From Oscillospiraceae bacterium (GTDB lineage: Bacteria > Bacillota > Clostridia > Oscillospirales > Ruminococcaceae): a stretch of DNA of 64,000 nucleotides. This document shows positions 39,582 to 49,027 of the stretch, in pieces (positions within the stretch are counted from its first letter, which is position 1; every line of letters begins with the position of its first letter). A program made the position numbers and the translations under genes. The notes under the pieces were generated by a model that saw only the letters and a list, made by a program, of their open reading frames with translations, was not told where the DNA came from and did no database searches. The stretch spans positions 1,674,001-1,738,000 of the forward strand of contig BQOK01000001.1 of NCBI GenBank assembly GCA_022835495.1, given 5' to 3'.

Positions 39582-42061
39582 TATGACGGGTTTGCCTCCA
39601 ATTTTTCGATGCGCCAGCCGCCGTTTTCCAGCCGCAAGGTCATTGCGCCATGGTCCGCCCCGTCGGTTTGGAAGGTGAGCTGAAACGCGCCCTCCTGCCG
39701 CTCCACTGCGGCGGACAGCATGCCATTTTGATACCATTCCACAAGGCTGTCCACGGGAAGGTCATGAAACTCGGGGGCACTCCAATAGGGGCCGTCGGCG
39801 AGATAAAGGGAGCCGTTGTGGGTCATATAGCGTGGGGAAGCCCCACTGAACAGCCCGGTAAGCTCCAGATAATGCGCGAGGTATTCCTGCGTATAGACCC
39901 TCGCCAGCGCCGCCCGGTATTCCTCTTCTGTTTTGAAGTAGGCGCAGGGATAAAGCACCCGGGCGTAATGGTCGTTTTCCCACTGGTAAACGCTTGGCCG
40001 GGTGGAGTCGGCGGGAAGCCGGGCGAGCCGGTAGGCCTGCTGCAGAAGGGCGAGCGCGGTTTCGGCGATCTCGCCGTCAGTGGGATCGGCGGGCAGGGAA
40101 AAGAGGGTTTCGTCGTGATAAAGGGGTTCTGATTCGTCCGTAAGCCCGCTTTCATAGACGAGGTGGTACCGGTCCCGCAAAAACCAGCTCTCGCCATAGT
40201 CGTAGCTCACCAGGTCGAAAGGATCGCGGTTTGTATTATCGGCGCAGGCATAGCACCTGGCCACGATGTGGCCCGAGGCCGGCAGCATGGAATCCAGCCA
40301 GATCGAACAGGTGTGCACGCCGGGAATGTTTTGGTAGGGGATGTAGGGCAGGAAAGCGTCCAGGTCGAGCTGTTCCCAGTGAGATCCGCCGTCGAGGGTG
40401 CGCCACACGTCCGGCCGGTCATAGCGGGTGTGCGGGGCCCAGAAGCCCACGTTCTCGTTGACCCACAAAAAAGGCTGGGTGTGCCACATGCCGTTCCTGG
40501 CGCCCTGGGGGCAGGCGTGCCGGCCCATGAGGGCCCAGCTTTCGCCGCCGTCCCGGGTGCGGAACACCACAATATCACCGTCCGTTTGGTACTGCCGGCC
40601 CTCGCCCATGCGCACCACCAGAAAACCGGTGCTTTCGCTCACCATCTGATAATTGCTCACCTGGAAAGGTTCCTGCCCCAAAAAAGGGGTCAGGTCGTAC
40701 TGGGAGGTTTCCAGGGTTTTGCCGCCGTCCCGGGTGGAGTAAAACGACACAGCCGCCCCGGCCCCGGTGCGGGCGGCATACCCGATCCGCTGGCCCCCGA
40801 GCGCGGAATACGCATCCGCGTAATAGGAGGGGATACCATCAGGAAACCCGGCCACGGTATAAGAGGGAAAGACGTTCAGGTCCGCCCACACCTCTTCTTC
40901 CCCGCTGCGGTCGGGCACGGGCGAGGGGGAGGGCGTGGGCGCGGAAGCGGCGGCGGGGAGTTTTGCCAAAGAGGCCCCTTCGCTGCAGGCCACCATGCCG
41001 CACGCCAAGGCCGCGCAGAGGGCCAGCGCCGCAAGGGCGCCCAGGCCCCGGCGCCGGGGCGGGGCGGCCCACAGCCGGGCGAAGCGGGCCATCATGTCCC
41101 GCTTACTAAGTGCAAAACAGCTGGAAAGGGCGGGCATGCGGCCCATCTCCACCGCGCACAGCAGCGCGTCGCAATAGGCGGCACGGTAGGCGGGCCCGCG
41201 CCCGGCCACGGCCTGTTCGTCGCAGGCGGCCTCCAGGTCGCGCCCGGCAAGGCGCGCCAGCAGCCAGGCGGCGGGGTTGTACCAGTGCACGGCCCGCACC
41301 AGAAGCAGCAGCGCTTTGAAGGCGAGATCGCGCCGCTTGAGATGGGTCAGCTCGTGGGTGAGCATCAGTTCGCCGGCCCCTGCGGCGGGGATGCGCGGGG
41401 GAACGAACACAAGCGGCCGGAGGACCCCCGCCACCAGGGGGCAGCGCACCGCGCCGGTGCACAAAAAGCGCGGGCGGCGGGCCAGGCCGCTGGCGGCGAA
41501 GGCCGTGTCAAACGCCTGCTGCCAGCCCGCGCCGGGCGGCAGGGCGCCGCGCAGGGCATGGCGCTTCCAGGAAAAAGAGGCCAGGAACTGCCAAAGGCAC
41601 AGCCCGGCGGCGCCGGCCAGCCATACCCAGGCAGCCCAGGTAAGAGGGCTCCGAGCCGGCACGTGCGGGCTTTGGGTTTGTGTGAGGGGCGGGGGCTTCG
41701 GGAATGGCGCGTTTTCTGCGGCGGGGGGGAAGGCCCCCGCCGAGGCGTTCGCCTCATGAGAGCCCAGGGCCGATTCGGCGGGTGTTTGCGGGGCGCCGGA
41801 AGCCGCCGCGCCCTCCGGATCGGGCAGGGCAAGAGGCGCGGTGAGGACCGCCGGCGCCGCAGGCAGCTGGATCGGAGCCCAGGAGGCGGGCAGCGCAAGC
41901 CGCATGGGGAGCAGAAACAGCGCGGCCAAAACAAGCCAGAGCCGGCAAAGCCAGCGGGAGCCATAGCGTTTTTGAAGCCGGGGAGCAAGCGCAAACAGGG
42001 CGCATGCCGCCAGCCCGGCCAGCGCGCCCTGCAGGGCGAACCCGGTGAACAGCCGTTCCAT
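39581..42061 (-). CDS. M56-family (BlaR1/MecR1-like) membrane metalloprotease with C-terminal propeller-like domain
   Basis: 826 residues. The N-terminal third has four membrane helices around a zinc protease site HELTHLKRRDL, with EAACDEQAV as third-ligand region. After a last helix (GALAALALCAALACGMVAC) comes an outer part of about 430 residues. It is not a penicillin-binding domain: it has BNR-like repeats (FYSTRDGGKTLE, FRTRDGGESWAL, WRTLDGGSHWEQ), the Asp-box motif of beta-propellers. This is probably the signal sensor. ATG 42061 follows GAGGTGATCGG. Confidence 0.85.
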   Translation of the reverse strand: MERLFTGFALQGALAGLAACALFALAPRLQKRYGSRWLCRLWLVLAALFLLPMRLALPASWAPIQLPAAPAVLTAPLALPDPEGAAASGAPQTPAESALGSHEANASAGAFPPAAENAPFPKPPPLTQTQSPHVPARSPLTWAAWVWLAGAAGLCLWQFLASFSWKRHALRGALPPGAGWQQAFDTAFAASGLARRPRFLCTGAVRCPLVAGVLRPLVFVPPRIPAAGAGELMLTHELTHLKRRDLAFKALLLLVRAVHWYNPAAWLLARLAGRDLEAACDEQAVAGRGPAYRAAYCDALLCAVEMGRMPALSSCFALSKRDMMARFARLWAAPPRRRGLGALAALALCAALACGMVACSEGASLAKLPAAASAPTPSPSPVPDRSGEEEVWADLNVFPSYTVAGFPDGIPSYYADAYSALGGQRIGYAARTGAGAAVSFYSTRDGGKTLETSQYDLTPFLGQEPFQVSNYQMVSESTGFLVVRMGEGRQYQTDGDIVVFRTRDGGESWALMGRHACPQGARNGMWHTQPFLWVNENVGFWAPHTRYDRPDVWRTLDGGSHWEQLDLDAFLPYIPYQNIPGVHTCSIWLDSMLPASGHIVARCYACADNTNRDPFDLVSYDYGESWFLRDRYHLVYESGLTDESEPLYHDETLFSLPADPTDGEIAETALALLQQAYRLARLPADSTRPSVYQWENDHYARVLYPCAYFKTEEEYRAALARVYTQEYLAHYLELTGLFSGASPRYMTHNGSLYLADGPYWSAPEFHDLPVDSLVEWYQNGMLSAAVERQEGAFQLTFQTDGADHGAMTLRLENGGWRIEKLEANPS

Positions 42062-42082
42062 TCCGATCACCTCATATCCTTT

Positions 42083-42135
42083 TACAAGTGTAGAACATCT
42101 GACCACATTCTACGATTGTAAAAGATTTTTGTCAA
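42083..42135 (-). promoter_or_regulatory. Promoter and BlaI-type operators of the M56-blaI operon
   Basis: On the minus strand TTGACA (42135-42130), 17-bp spacer, TAGAAT (42112-42107). Two sites of the TACAnnTGTA type, TACAAGTGTA (42083-42092) and TACGATTGTA (42111-42120), lie within a larger dyad whose halves match in 15 of 17 bases. One covers the -10, so the repressor should shut its own operon. Confidence 0.8.
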
Positions 42136-42156
42136 TAGCGGAAGCGGATTTAGGCG

Positions 42157-42254
42157 TTGACATTCCGTGTGCGGCTGTTATAATATCATTTTGTCAGGAC
42201 AAAGGCGTCCATCTGCGGGCAGGGGCTACCCCTTGCGCAGATGGACGCCTTTTT
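42157..42254 (+). promoter_or_regulatory. pyrG promoter and attenuator leader
   Basis: TTGACA (42157-42162), 16-bp spacer, TATAAT (42179-42184). About 12 bases into the transcript starts a 17-bp terminator stem, AAAGGCGTCCATCTGCG / CGCAGATGGACGCCTTT, with a loop containing GGGG and CCCC, then TTTTT (to 42254). pyrG begins 20 bases later, so transcription must read through. A short hairpin TTTGT-CAGG-ACAAA overlaps the stem's first bases. CTP-controlled attenuation is known for Firmicute pyrG; the mechanism here is not shown. Confidence 0.75.
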
Positions 42255-42274
42255 GATTTGAAGGAGGGGAGAAA

Positions 42275-43882
42275 ATGGCGTGTAAGCATATTTTTGTGAC
42301 CGGGGGCGTGGTATCTGGCCTGGGCAAGGGCATCAGCGCGGCAAGTTTGGGGAGGCTGCTCAAGCAGCGGGGGCTGAAGGTGGCCGCGCAGAAGCTGGAC
42401 CCCTATGTGAATGTGGACCCCGGCACCATGAGCCCTTACCAGCATGGCGAGGTGTTCGTGACCGAGGACGGCGCGGAAACCGATCTGGATCTGGGGCACT
42501 ATGAGCGCTTTATCGACGAGGATCTGAACAAACTGTCGAACCTGACCAGCGGCAGGGTTTACTGGAACGTGCTGCACAAGGAGCGCGCGGGCGAGTACCT
42601 GGGGCACACGGTGCAGATCATCCCCCACGTGACGGGGGAGATCAAGCAATTTGTATATGGACTGGGCGAATACACGAACGCGGACGTGGTGATCACCGAG
42701 ATCGGCGGTACCATTGGGGACATTGAGAGCCAGCCGTTTTTGGAGGCAATCCGCCAGATCAGCCGGGAGGTGGGCCGTGAAAACTGCATGTTTTTGCATG
42801 TGGTGCTGGTGCCCTATTTGAAATGCTCCGGCGAGCACAAGACAAAGCCCGCCCAACATTCGGTGCATGAACTGCAGAGCATGGGCATTATGCCGGACGT
42901 GATCATCGCGCGCTGCGATGAGCCGCTGGAGGCGGGGGTGCTGCAAAAGCTTGCCGCTTTTTGCAACGTGGAGCGGGACTGTGTGATCGAGAACCGCACC
43001 CTTTCCGGCCTTTGCGATGTGCCGCTGATGCTGCACGACGCAGGGCTGGATGCGCTGGTGTGCCGCCGGCTGGGCTTTTGCGTGCCTGAACCGGAACTGG
43101 CCGAGTGGAGGGGCATGTGCAGGCGGGCCGCCGCCCTCTCCCGCCGGGTCACCATCGCCATCGTGGGCAAATATGTGGAGCTGCACGACGCTTATCTGTC
43201 GGTGGCGGAGGCGCTGCGGCACGGGGGATACGAGAACGATGCGGCGGTGCGGCTTTGCTGGGTGGACGCCGAGCGCCTGACGCCGGACAGCCTGGAACAG
43301 GCGCTGGGCGATGTGGGTGGGGTGCTGGTGCCGGGCGGCTTTGGCGAGCGGGGGATCGAGGGCATGCTGCTGGCCGCCCGGTATGCCCGCGAGCGGGGGC
43401 TGCCCTATCTGGGCATCTGCCTGGGCATGCAGATTGCGGTGATCGAGGCGGCGCGCCACCTGTGCGGCCTTGTGGGGGCAAACTCCCGCGAATTTGCGCC
43501 CGGGGGGCCGCACCCGGTCATTGATCTGATGCCGGACCAGCAGGGCAGCCTGCCCAAGGGGGGCACCATGCGGCTGGGCGCTTACCCCTGCGCCCTGGCG
43601 CCGGGCAGCCGGATCCAGGGCATTTACGGCTGCGACAGCATCCGGGAGCGGCACCGCCACCGGTACGAGGTGAACAATGACTACCGCCCGGCGCTGGAGC
43701 AGGCGGGGGTGCGCCTGAGCGGCACCTCGCCGGACGGCCGCCTGGTTGAGGCTATGGAACTGCCGGAGCACCCGTTTTTTGTGGCGGTCCAGTACCACCC
43801 TGAATTCAAGAGCCGCCCCAACCGCGCCCACCCGCTGTTTCGGGAATTTGTGCGGGCGTGCCTGGGGGGACAAAACGCCTGA
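42275..43882 (+). CDS. pyrG: CTP synthase
   Basis: 535 residues. Synthetase domain: [50 protein letters not shown]. Glutaminase domain: nucleophile Cys in [10 protein letters not shown], and HPEF near the C terminus. Converts UTP to CTP with glutamine nitrogen and ATP. Start follows GAAGGAGGGG. Confidence 0.97.
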   Translation: MACKHIFVTGGVVSGLGKGISAASLGRLLKQRGLKVAAQKLDPYVNVDPGTMSPYQHGEVFVTEDGAETDLDLGHYERFIDEDLNKLSNLTSGRVYWNVLHKERAGEYLGHTVQIIPHVTGEIKQFVYGLGEYTNADVVITEIGGTIGDIESQPFLEAIRQISREVGRENCMFLHVVLVPYLKCSGEHKTKPAQHSVHELQSMGIMPDVIIARCDEPLEAGVLQKLAAFCNVERDCVIENRTLSGLCDVPLMLHDAGLDALVCRRLGFCVPEPELAEWRGMCRRAAALSRRVTIAIVGKYVELHDAYLSVAEALRHGGYENDAAVRLCWVDAERLTPDSLEQALGDVGGVLVPGGFGERGIEGMLLAARYARERGLPYLGICLGMQIAVIEAARHLCGLVGANSREFAPGGPHPVIDLMPDQQGSLPKGGTMRLGAYPCALAPGSRIQGIYGCDSIRERHRHRYEVNNDYRPALEQAGVRLSGTSPDGRLVEAMELPEHPFFVAVQYHPEFKSRPNRAHPLFREFVRACLGGQNA

Positions 43883-43894
43883 ATGCCGCCCACT

Positions 43895-43925
43895 GCGGCA
43901 AAAAGCTCTGCCGCGCGCTTTTTTT
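43895..43925 (+). terminator. Intrinsic terminator after pyrG
   Basis: GCGGCA / TGCCGC stem, then GCGC and TTTTTTT. Confidence 0.65.
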
Positions 43926-43998
43926 GCGGCTGGAGCACTGCGCGTTTCCCCAAAAACGGCAAAGAGCAATAAAATTTTTTAAAATGCGGCTTTTTTAC

Positions 43999-44088
43999 TT
44001 GACGCAGGGATTTGACGGCGCTATAATTCTGCTATTGAACAGCAAAGGCGCTGCGATCCCCAGGGGATTCGTGGCGCCTTTCGACATT
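43999..44088 (+). promoter_or_regulatory. glnA promoter and terminator-like leader, probable ANTAR target
   Basis: TTGACG (43999-44004), 17-bp spacer, TATAAT (44022-44027). The short leader contains AAAGGCGC / GCGCCTTT (44044-44081) with an inner ATCCC/GGGAT helix, then a T-containing tail. The next gene but one encodes an ANTAR RNA-binding antiterminator, a pairing known from Clostridia nitrogen genes. I could not make out the two hexaloop hairpins of a canonical ANTAR site with certainty. Confidence 0.55.
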
Positions 44089-44124
44089 TTGCAGGGCCGA
44101 CCCGCACAAACCAAGGAGGGCTTT

Positions 44125-45438
44125 ATGAGCCATACCGTAACACAGCTGATGCAATTTTTTGAAGAGAGCGACATCAAGTTCATCCGCCTTGCTTTTTGCG
44201 ATATCTTTGGCGTGCAGAAGAATATCGCGATCATGGCAAACCAGCTGCCCCATGCGGCGGAGAGCGGGATCTCCTTCGACGCTTCGGCCATCGCGGGCTT
44301 TGCGAATGTGGCGGAGTCCGATCTGTTCCTGGTGCCCGACCTGGACACCTTTTCGCTGCTGCCCTGGCGGCCGAGCGAAGGGTGTGTGGGGCATTTTTTC
44401 TGCAGCATCCAGTACCCGGACGGCCGGCCGTTCGAGGGGGACGGCCGTTACCTGCTGCAAAAAACGGAACAGCGGGCGGCCCGGGCGGGCTACAGCTTTT
44501 TGCTGGGCCCGGAGTGTGAGTTTTATCTGTTCGAGACCGACGAGCGGGGCGGCGCCACCCTGCGCCCCTTTGACGAAGCCGGTTATTTTGACATTGCGCC
44601 CCTGGACCGGGGCGAAAATGTGCGGCGGCAGATCTGCCTGACCCTGGAGGAGATGGGCATTCAGCCCGAGCGCAGCCACCACGAGCAGGGGCCGGGGCAA
44701 AACGAGATCGACTTCCGCTGCTCCTCGCCCCTGCGGGCGGCCGATGACCTGATGGCTTTGCGGACTGCCATTAAGGCGATCGCCGCCCAGAATGGTTTGT
44801 TTGCCTCGTTTTTGCCAAAGCCCCTGCCGGGGCAGAGCGGCAGCGGCCTGCACATCAACCTGTCGATCTTCCAGAATGGGCAAAACCTGTTTGAAGGGTT
44901 TAAGGAAAAGCCAAACACTGTGGCGGGGGCTTTTCTGGCCGGCATCCTGCAGCGTATCCCCGAGATCACGGTGTTTGCAGACCCGCTGCCCGGGTCGTAC
45001 CAGCGCCTGGGCGAGTGCGAGGCCCCGGGCGTGGTGAGCTGGTCCTGCCAGAACCGCTCCTCGCTGGTGCGGGTGCCCGCCGCCAAGGGCGGGGACTGCC
45101 GGATGGAGCTGCGCAGCCCGGACCCCTCGTGCAACCCGTACTTTGTTACGGCACTGCTGCTGGCCGCAGGATTTGAGGGGGTGGAAAAGGGCCTGCCCCT
45201 GCCCGCCCCCACGGACGCCGAGCTGTATCGGGCCCGGAGGGGGGATGGGCTGACCGCGCTGCCCAAAAGCCTGGGCGAGGCGGTGGAGACGGCTGCGCAG
45301 AGCAGCTTTCTGCGCAGCGCCCTGCCGGAAAAGCTGCTGACAAACTACCTTGCGCAGAAGAGGCGGGAGGCCGCCGAGTACGCGGCGAAGAAGAACCCTT
45401 ATCGGTATGAGATAAAGCGGTATTTTGGGCGCATTTGA
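44125..45438 (+). CDS. glnA: Glutamine synthetase, type I
   Basis: 437 residues. Family motifs: FIRLAFCDIFGVQKN at the N terminus, LGPECEFYLF (metal-binding Glu), PGQNEIDFR, GSGLHINLSIF, and NRSSLVRVPAAKG in the nucleotide region. Makes glutamine from glutamate, ammonia and ATP. No adenylylation-site Tyr loop of the enteric type is evident. ATG 44125 follows AAGGAGGG. Followed by the ANTAR gene. Confidence 0.93.
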   Translation: MSHTVTQLMQFFEESDIKFIRLAFCDIFGVQKNIAIMANQLPHAAESGISFDASAIAGFANVAESDLFLVPDLDTFSLLPWRPSEGCVGHFFCSIQYPDGRPFEGDGRYLLQKTEQRAARAGYSFLLGPECEFYLFETDERGGATLRPFDEAGYFDIAPLDRGENVRRQICLTLEEMGIQPERSHHEQGPGQNEIDFRCSSPLRAADDLMALRTAIKAIAAQNGLFASFLPKPLPGQSGSGLHINLSIFQNGQNLFEGFKEKPNTVAGAFLAGILQRIPEITVFADPLPGSYQRLGECEAPGVVSWSCQNRSSLVRVPAAKGGDCRMELRSPDPSCNPYFVTALLLAAGFEGVEKGLPLPAPTDAELYRARRGDGLTALPKSLGEAVETAAQSSFLRSALPEKLLTNYLAQKRREAAEYAAKKNPYRYEIKRYFGRI

Positions 45439-45477
45439 ACCGGGGGACGGGCTGAACTGTAAAGTGAGGTGAGGGGC

Positions 45478-46044
45478 ATGGCTGAGGTGCTGTTTGCGGG
45501 GGATCCGCAGTCTCACGCGGCGCTGCGCACGCTGTTTTTGGCTGCGGGCCAGGCCGCTCACTGCTGCGCCAGCGCGGGGGAAACCCGGCGCGCGCTTTGC
45601 CGGGGCGGGTTTGAGCTGCTGGTGATCAACGCCCCGCTGAGCGATGAATTTGGCCGTGACCTGGCGCTTCAGGCGGCGGAGGCAGGGCTGGACGTGCTGC
45701 TTCTCTGCCCGGCGCCCCAGGCGGATAAGCTGGCTGTAGGCCTGGAGCGGCACGGGGTATTTGTGCTGGCAAAGCCCCTCTCGCGCCAGCAGGCGGCCTT
45801 TGCCCTGCGCCTGGTGCGCACCGGCCGCCTGCGCCTGCAGAAGCTGTTGGAGCAGAACCGCCGGCTGACCAAACGCCTGGACGAGGCCCGGGTGATCAGC
45901 CAGGCAAAATGCGCGCTTGCCCTATATTGCGGGACGCCGGAGGACGAGGCCCACCGCCTGATTGAAAAGCGGGCCATGGACGCGCGGGTTTCCAGCCGGG
46001 AGATCGCGCTGGACATTCTGAAAGAGTGCGGCCGGGGCGGCTGA
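45478..46044 (+). CDS. ANTAR-domain response regulator (transcription antiterminator)
   Basis: 188 residues. A receiver-like N-terminal domain lacks the acidic pair and has no clear phospho-acceptor Asp (LLVINAPLSDEFG at the usual place), so it is probably a pseudo-receiver. A coiled coil (RLQKLLEQNRRLTKRLDEARVI) leads into the ANTAR helices (QAKCALALYCGTPEDEAHRLIEKRAMDARVSSREIA in short form: DEAHRLIEKRAMD). ANTAR proteins bind RNA hairpins and stop terminator formation; the likely target is the glnA leader upstream. Confidence 0.85.
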   Translation: MAEVLFAGDPQSHAALRTLFLAAGQAAHCCASAGETRRALCRGGFELLVINAPLSDEFGRDLALQAAEAGLDVLLLCPAPQADKLAVGLERHGVFVLAKPLSRQQAAFALRLVRTGRLRLQKLLEQNRRLTKRLDEARVISQAKCALALYCGTPEDEAHRLIEKRAMDARVSSREIALDILKECGRGG

Positions 46045-46091
46045 AGCGCGCCCGGAATGAGGCGGCAAAACAGAAAAACAAGACAGGCAAA

Positions 46092-46141
46092 GGCGCCTGC
46101 AAAGCGGGAGGGAGTTCTCCCGCTTTGCAGGCGCCCTTTCA
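46092..46141 (+). terminator. Intrinsic terminator after the ANTAR gene
   Basis: 19-bp perfect stem GGCGCCTGCAAAGCGGGAG / CTCCCGCTTTGCAGGCGCC, 6-base loop, then CTTTC. Confidence 0.8.
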
Positions 46142-46173
46142 TTTATGAACAAGCTTGAAAGAGGTGCTGCAAA

Positions 46174-47532
46174 ATGGAGCGATTACCGCGCTTTGTTTCG
46201 ATCGACTACGAAAAATACGCGCCGGAGCTGCCGGAAAAGATGCGTGAAACCCTGTACGGCCTGCCGGCGGGGGTCCGCTTTTGCCGCGAGTGCGTGATGA
46301 GCAACCAGAAGCCGAACAGCTGCTTTGAATTTCAGCACACCAGCCGGTCGGTGAAAAAAACCATGGTGATCCAGCCGGACGGCGTGTGCGACGCCTGCCA
46401 TGCCTGCCATAACAAGGAGAGCAGGATCGACTGGGCCGAACGCGAGCGTCAGCTGCGCGAGCTGTGTGACCGCTACCGGAAACACGACGGCAGCTACGAT
46501 TGCCTGGTGCCCGGCAGCGGCGGAAAGGACAGCTTTTACGCCGCGCATCTGCTGAAATATAAATACGGCATGCACCCCCTCACGGTGACCTGGGCGCCCC
46601 ACATCTACACTGACTGGGGCTGGAAAAACTTTGAGGCATGGATCCACGCGGGGTTCGACAATTATCTGTGCACCCCCAACGGCCTGACCCACCGGCTGCT
46701 CACCCGCCTGGCCACCGAAAACCTGTTTCACCCGTTCCAGCCTTTTATTTTGGGGCAAAAGCAGCTTGCACCGAAAATGGCGGCGAAATTTGGGATCCCG
46801 CTGGTGTTTTACGGGGAGAACGAGGCGGAATTCGGCAACCCCATTGCGGATAACGACAGCGCCCTGCGGGACGAACGCTTTTTTGCCGCCAATGATTTTG
46901 ACCACATCTACCTGGGGGGCGTGCCGCTGCGGCAGCTGCAGGAGGATTTTGGTGTGGACAAGGCGGATTTGGCCATCTATCTGCCCTGTGAAACCAGCGA
47001 TGTGCGCAAGGGCGGCATTCAGGTGCACTATATGGGATACTACGAAAAATGGCACCCTCAGGGAGCGTATTATTACAGCGTGGAGCACGGCGGCTTTATC
47101 CCCAGCCCGGAGCGCACGGCGGGCACCTATTCAAAGTATAACTCCATCGACGACAAGGTGGACGATTTCTTTTACTATACCACGTATATCAAGTATGGGA
47201 TCGGCCGCTGCACCTACGACGCCGCCCAGGAGATCCGCAACGGCGAGATCACCCGGGCCGAGGGGGCGGCGCTGTGCAAAAAGTACGACGGGGAGTTCCC
47301 CATGCGGTTTGCACAGGATTTTTTTGACTATATCTCCATCGACCGGGAGCATTTTGGCAGAGCCGCCGACTGCTTTGAACAGCCCCGGATGGACCTTGCC
47401 TATTTTATGCACCTGGCCGACCGGTTCCGTTCACCCCACCTGTGGCAGTACCAGGGCGGGCGCTGGAGCCTGCGGCACACCCCGTTCGAGGGGCCGAGCC
47501 TGTGCGGGTTCGGGGCGCCGAAGGAGGAATAA
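46174..47532 (+). CDS. N-acetyl-sugar amidotransferase (PseA/WbpG-like)
   Basis: 452 residues. Zinc-type cysteines CRECVMSNQKP and CDACHAC precede a PP-loop (VPGSGGKDSFYAAHLLK), then the family region GENEAEFGNP. Relatives turn an acetamido sugar into an acetamidino sugar, using ammonia piped from a HisH/HisF-like pair. Here hisF2 and hisH2 genes follow at 5 bases and with overlap, so the three make one complex. The sugar substrate is unknown; no other polysaccharide gene is close. Confidence 0.85.
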   Translation: MERLPRFVSIDYEKYAPELPEKMRETLYGLPAGVRFCRECVMSNQKPNSCFEFQHTSRSVKKTMVIQPDGVCDACHACHNKESRIDWAERERQLRELCDRYRKHDGSYDCLVPGSGGKDSFYAAHLLKYKYGMHPLTVTWAPHIYTDWGWKNFEAWIHAGFDNYLCTPNGLTHRLLTRLATENLFHPFQPFILGQKQLAPKMAAKFGIPLVFYGENEAEFGNPIADNDSALRDERFFAANDFDHIYLGGVPLRQLQEDFGVDKADLAIYLPCETSDVRKGGIQVHYMGYYEKWHPQGAYYYSVEHGGFIPSPERTAGTYSKYNSIDDKVDDFFYYTTYIKYGIGRCTYDAAQEIRNGEITRAEGAALCKKYDGEFPMRFAQDFFDYISIDREHFGRAADCFEQPRMDLAYFMHLADRFRSPHLWQYQGGRWSLRHTPFEGPSLCGFGAPKEE

Positions 47533-47537
47533 AGAAG

Positions 47538-48320
47538 ATGCAAAGAAAGCTGCGGGTGATCGCCCGGCTGGACGTGAAGGACGAAAATCTGGTGAAGGGA
47601 ATCCAGTACGAGGGGCTTCGAAAGCTGGGGCCGCCCCACGGGTTTGCCCTGAAATATTACCGCCAGGAGGTGGATGAGCTGCTGTATCTCGACACTGTGG
47701 CCAGCCTGTACGAGCGGAACAACCTGGGCGGCATTCTGCGGGATACCACCGAGGATGTGTTTATCCCCATTACGGCCGGAGGCGGGCTGCGAAGCGCGGA
47801 GGATGTGGGGGCGGTGCTGGCGGCGGGGGCCGACAAGGCGGCGATTAACACGGCTGCCCTGCGCAGGCCCGCCCTGATCGCCGAGGTTGCCCGCGCCTTT
47901 GGCAGCCAGTGCATGGTGCTGAGCATCCAGGCAAAGCGAAGGGATCCGGGCGACCCCTCGGCCGGCTGGGAAGCTTATTACGACAATGGCCGCGAGCACT
48001 CGGGGCGGGACGTGGTGGAATGGGCACGGCAGGCAGCGGCGCTGGGGGCAGGGGAGATCCTGCTCACCAGCGTGGACAGCGAGGGGCTGCAGCGCGGCAT
48101 GGATTTGGAACTGGTGGCGGCGGTGGCACAAAAGGTGAACGTGCCGGTCATCGCCGCCGGCGGGGCGCGCGGCGCAGGGGATCTGGCGGCCTGTGCCCGG
48201 GCGGGCGCGGCTGCGGCCGCGGTGGGCAGCCTGCTGCACTACGGAAAAGCTGGGGTGCAGGAATTGAAGGAGGGGCTGGAAGCGGAGGGAGTGGGGGTGA
48301 GACGATGCAGGGCGTGGTAA
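47538..48320 (+). CDS. HisF-like subunit of the sugar amidotransferase complex
   Basis: 260 residues, TIM barrel. The first HisF catalytic Asp is kept (ARLDVKDENLVKG) but the second, normally in AIDAKR, is Gln (LSIQAKRRDPG). With the altered YEGLRKLGPPHGFALKYY segment this points to a HisF paralogue of the WbpG complex, acting as an ammonia channel rather than a histidine-pathway cyclase. Overlaps hisH2 by 16 bases. Confidence 0.82.
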   Translation: MQRKLRVIARLDVKDENLVKGIQYEGLRKLGPPHGFALKYYRQEVDELLYLDTVASLYERNNLGGILRDTTEDVFIPITAGGGLRSAEDVGAVLAAGADKAAINTAALRRPALIAEVARAFGSQCMVLSIQAKRRDPGDPSAGWEAYYDNGREHSGRDVVEWARQAAALGAGEILLTSVDSEGLQRGMDLELVAAVAQKVNVPVIAAGGARGAGDLAACARAGAAAAAVGSLLHYGKAGVQELKEGLEAEGVGVRRCRAW

Positions 48321-49027
48321 CGATTGTGGATTATGGGCGCAGCAACCTTTTGAGCGTGCAGCGGGCGCTGGAGCATTGCGGCACGTGGGTGGAATATGCC
48401 CGGACGCCCGCGCAGGTGGAGGCGGCCCGGGTGCTGGTGCTGCCCGGGGTGGGCTGTTTTGCCGACGCCATGAAAGTCATGGAGACAAAGGGGCTGGCCC
48501 GCGCCGTGCAAAACAAAGCCCGCCAGGGCACGCCCCTGCTGGGGATCTGCCTGGGCATGCAGCTGCTGTTCGAGAGCAGCACCGAAGGCGGCTATGCGGC
48601 GGGGCTGGGGCTCTTGCCGGGCACGGTGGAGCCATTGCCGCACAACACCGCCGGAGGGAAGCCGCTGCGCACCCCGCACATTGGCTGGAACGCCCTTTTT
48701 CCGGCAAAGGGGGCGCGCTTTGGGGGCACTTTGCTGCAGGCGGTAAGGCCCGGTGAAGAGGTCTACTTTGTGCACGGCTACCAGGCAAGACCCGCGCGGG
48801 CGGCCGACCGGCTGGCGAATACCGTGTACGGGGGGCATTTGGTGTGCGCGGCCGTGCACAGAGGGAATGTGGCCGGCACCCAGTTCCACCCGGAGAAAAG
48901 CGGGGAAGCGGGCCTGGCGATTCTGCACGCATTTTTGCAGGGGGCCGGGCAGATCACACGACAGGAAACCATGAAGGAGGTCATTTGGGATGAAACAGGA
49001 ATATCGCCCGGCGCTCAGCCTGTATGA
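48305..49027 (+). CDS. HisH-like glutamine amidotransferase subunit
   Basis: 240 residues, class I glutaminase: oxyanion region LPGVGCFADAM, nucleophile Cys in GICLGMQLLFE, and His/Glu in QFHPEKSGEAG. Releases ammonia from glutamine for its HisF2 and PseA-like partners. Its last 38 bases overlap the asnA start, an unusually long coupling. Confidence 0.85.
   Translation: MQGVVTIVDYGRSNLLSVQRALEHCGTWVEYARTPAQVEAARVLVLPGVGCFADAMKVMETKGLARAVQNKARQGTPLLGICLGMQLLFESSTEGGYAAGLGLLPGTVEPLPHNTAGGKPLRTPHIGWNALFPAKGARFGGTLLQAVRPGEEVYFVHGYQARPARAADRLANTVYGGHLVCAAVHRGNVAGTQFHPEKSGEAGLAILHAFLQGAGQITRQETMKEVIWDETGISPGAQPV

Noticed and set aside
47538-49027. hisF-hisH of histidine biosynthesis
   Set aside because: No other his gene is near, the HisF second catalytic Asp is Gln, and the pair is coupled to a PseA/WbpG-like gene.
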